From CAYWNK01 sp047639615 (GTDB taxonomy: Bacteria; Planctomycetota; UBA1135; GCA-002686595), in contig JBLIOL010000018.1 of the NCBI GenBank assembly GCA_047639615.1, positions 1 to 31,538 of the forward strand: a stretch of 31,538 nt of DNA, read 5' to 3'. A program made the translations under genes and the position numbers. The notes below the pieces were generated by a model that saw nothing but the letters and a program-made list of their open reading frames with translations, was not told the DNA's origin and searched no databases. Positions 30,735 through 31,538 of this stretch are shown piece after piece (position 1 is the first letter of the stretch; each line of letters begins with the position of its first letter).

Positions 30735-31050
30735 TCAGTCCTTGTTATCGAAGCGCCAGATGATCTTCTGCCCTAGGTGGTGATTCTTCTCTCCGGTCTC
30801 GACGACCTCGCCTGAGGCGCAAAGACGAATCACCTTGCGCCAGAACGCAATCGCACGCGGCGCTGACGGGTAGGTGCCGACCTCCCACGTGCCGCGGTGC
30901 CGAGCGATGCCCTCTTGCGCCGTACGCAGCGCGGCACCGCTGCCACGGAACGCGCGCTGAATGAAGAACTCGGGCCCTTTGAAATTCCTGCCCGCCGGAT
31001 TTCGTGCGTCAATCTGGTTTATGCACCAACGCTGAGAAAGAAGAGTGGTT
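30735..31050 (-). pseudogene. GNAT acetyltransferase, C-terminal fragment
   Basis: A minus-strand frame without a start codon encodes EFFIQRAFRGSGAALRTA (the R-x-x-G-x-(A/G) acetyl-CoA loop of motif A), RGTWEVGTYPSAPRAIAFWR and KVIRLC (motif B, with the AxxFWR element), ending with KNHHLGQKIIWRF before TGA at 30735-30737. The N-terminal half of the fold is missing; upstream codons near 31050 show no acetyltransferase character. No IS end abuts this fragment; a hairpin belonging to the next remnant lies just upstream. Confidence 0.7.
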
Positions 31051-31055
31051 GCATT

Positions 31056-31082
31056 TGAAGGGCCTCCCGGCCAGGCCCTTCA
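31056..31082 (-). terminator. Hairpin downstream of the TRAP-receptor fragment
   Basis: Perfect 10-bp arms TGAAGGGCCT / AGGCCCTTCA with a 7-nt loop, 41 bp past the minus-strand stop at 31124. It probably was the terminator of the original gene. The U-tract is missing. Confidence 0.6.
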
Positions 31083-31123
31083 TCACTTCGTCCGGAACGC
31101 GTCACGGCCATGCTGTCAGAGCG

Positions 31124-31324
31124 CTAGCTCGGCGGCGAGACAAAGCTTGCGTAGGACTGCTCGGCTAGGCCGAACCATTGAAAGGACTCGTTCTTGAAGC
31201 TCTCCCAAGAGGCCAGGATCTTGGCGTAGCCTGCGTCGCCGGCAGCTGCATCGGAGAGCAGCTGCCGCGAGGCTTCACGGGCTCCCTTTAGCAGGTCATC
31301 GCTAAAGCGCACGAGCTCACTGGT
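31124..31324 (-). pseudogene. TRAP transporter solute receptor (DctP-type), C-terminal fragment
   Basis: Sixty-odd minus-strand codons (FSDDLLKGAREASRQLL, AGYAKILASWESFKNES, WFGLAEQSYASF) match the last helices of DctP-family periplasmic receptors, where a (I/Y)xxSWxxF...WxxxAE..Y pattern precedes the stop. The whole binding domain is missing. Upstream the frame runs into the IS91-type terminus at 31325. This is the third case in the window of a minus-strand 3' gene remnant directly abutting that terminus. Confidence 0.62.
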
Positions 31325-31538
31325 GGATAGGAAGTACAAGGGGCCTCATCGAACACCCGAGCGCTTCGCCGCGGTCCGATGACCCGGTCACCTAGCCAGG
31401 ACCCCTGCTCCCTCGCCCCCGCACCCAGCCGAACTCCCTCCCGCTCGCGCCTTGCGACCCATCACCCGGTCCACCCTGGCCGCAGCAGCTACACCTTCAC
31501 CGCGCACCGGCCTACAGGGCGGGCACTACTGAGGCTTC
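31325..31538 (-). mobile_element. IS91-type remnant, copy F, continuing past the window end
   Basis: Starts with the common terminus GGATAGGAAGTACAAG and matches copy B over the whole visible ~210 bp with only about two or three differences, so B and F are recent sisters. Only tail sequence is visible. The transposase part, perhaps intact, would lie beyond 31538. Confidence 0.85.

Overview
The window is a GC-rich (visibly above 60% G+C) bacterial chromosome segment that looks planctomycete-like. The reasons are the gene repertoire (Gfo/Idh/MocA oxidoreductases, sulfatase and sialidase fragments, a secreted FAD oxidoreductase with carbohydrate-binding-like domains) and a C-terminal domain shared by two secreted enzymes (esterase at 13837-15141, protease at 24184-25953) that I associate with deep-branching marine planctomycetes. 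The assignment is an inference from gene content; there is no rRNA or marker gene here. I saw no tRNA, rRNA or CRISPR array.

Layout. 3-947 is the 3' end of a hybrid histidine kinase (HATPase-REC-HPt). 1661-6009 is a four-gene minus-strand operon, transcribed ATP-grasp, ABC exporter, family 2 glycosyltransferase, Cys-cluster (YkgJ-like) protein; it reads as a surface-glycan or secreted-metabolite module. 6617-8452 is a complete membrane hybrid kinase (PAS-HisKA-HATPase-REC). 8766-13728 is a graveyard of IS91-type and IS3-type remnants and truncated genes, around a plausible PATAN (DUF4388)/MshEN-like signalling protein. 13837-16052 holds an intact secreted esterase and a decapitated sulfatase. 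16148-20178 is a two-gene operon joining a secreted FAD oxidoreductase to a membrane protein with two FMN-attachment domains and two CX3CP motifs; this is the most interesting functional unit. 20209-20785 holds short gene fragments. 20862-23260 is a minus-strand MarR-DoxX-pirin-nitroreductase operon with two identical 10-bp palindromes placed like operators. 24184-25953 is a secreted subtilase. 26695-27666 is an intact Gfo/Idh/MocA oxidoreductase. 27780-29127 is an IS3-like remnant between two gene fragments. 29208-30704 is a secreted thioredoxin-fold/HEAT protein. The right end holds GNAT and TRAP-receptor fragments and another IS91 end.

The dominant genome-scale signal is decay around one IS91-like family. 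At least six partial copies lie at 6134, 9206, 12398, 23339 (plus an inverted partner at about 23905), 26226 and 31325. Three copies end at the same terminus, GGATAGGAAGTACAAG, directly against the 3' remnant of an unrelated gene. A constant end next to varied gene remnants fits one-ended rolling-circle (Y2 transposase) transposition or recombination between copies. About eleven genes in the window are truncated or broken, several too short to show up as ordinary ORFs.
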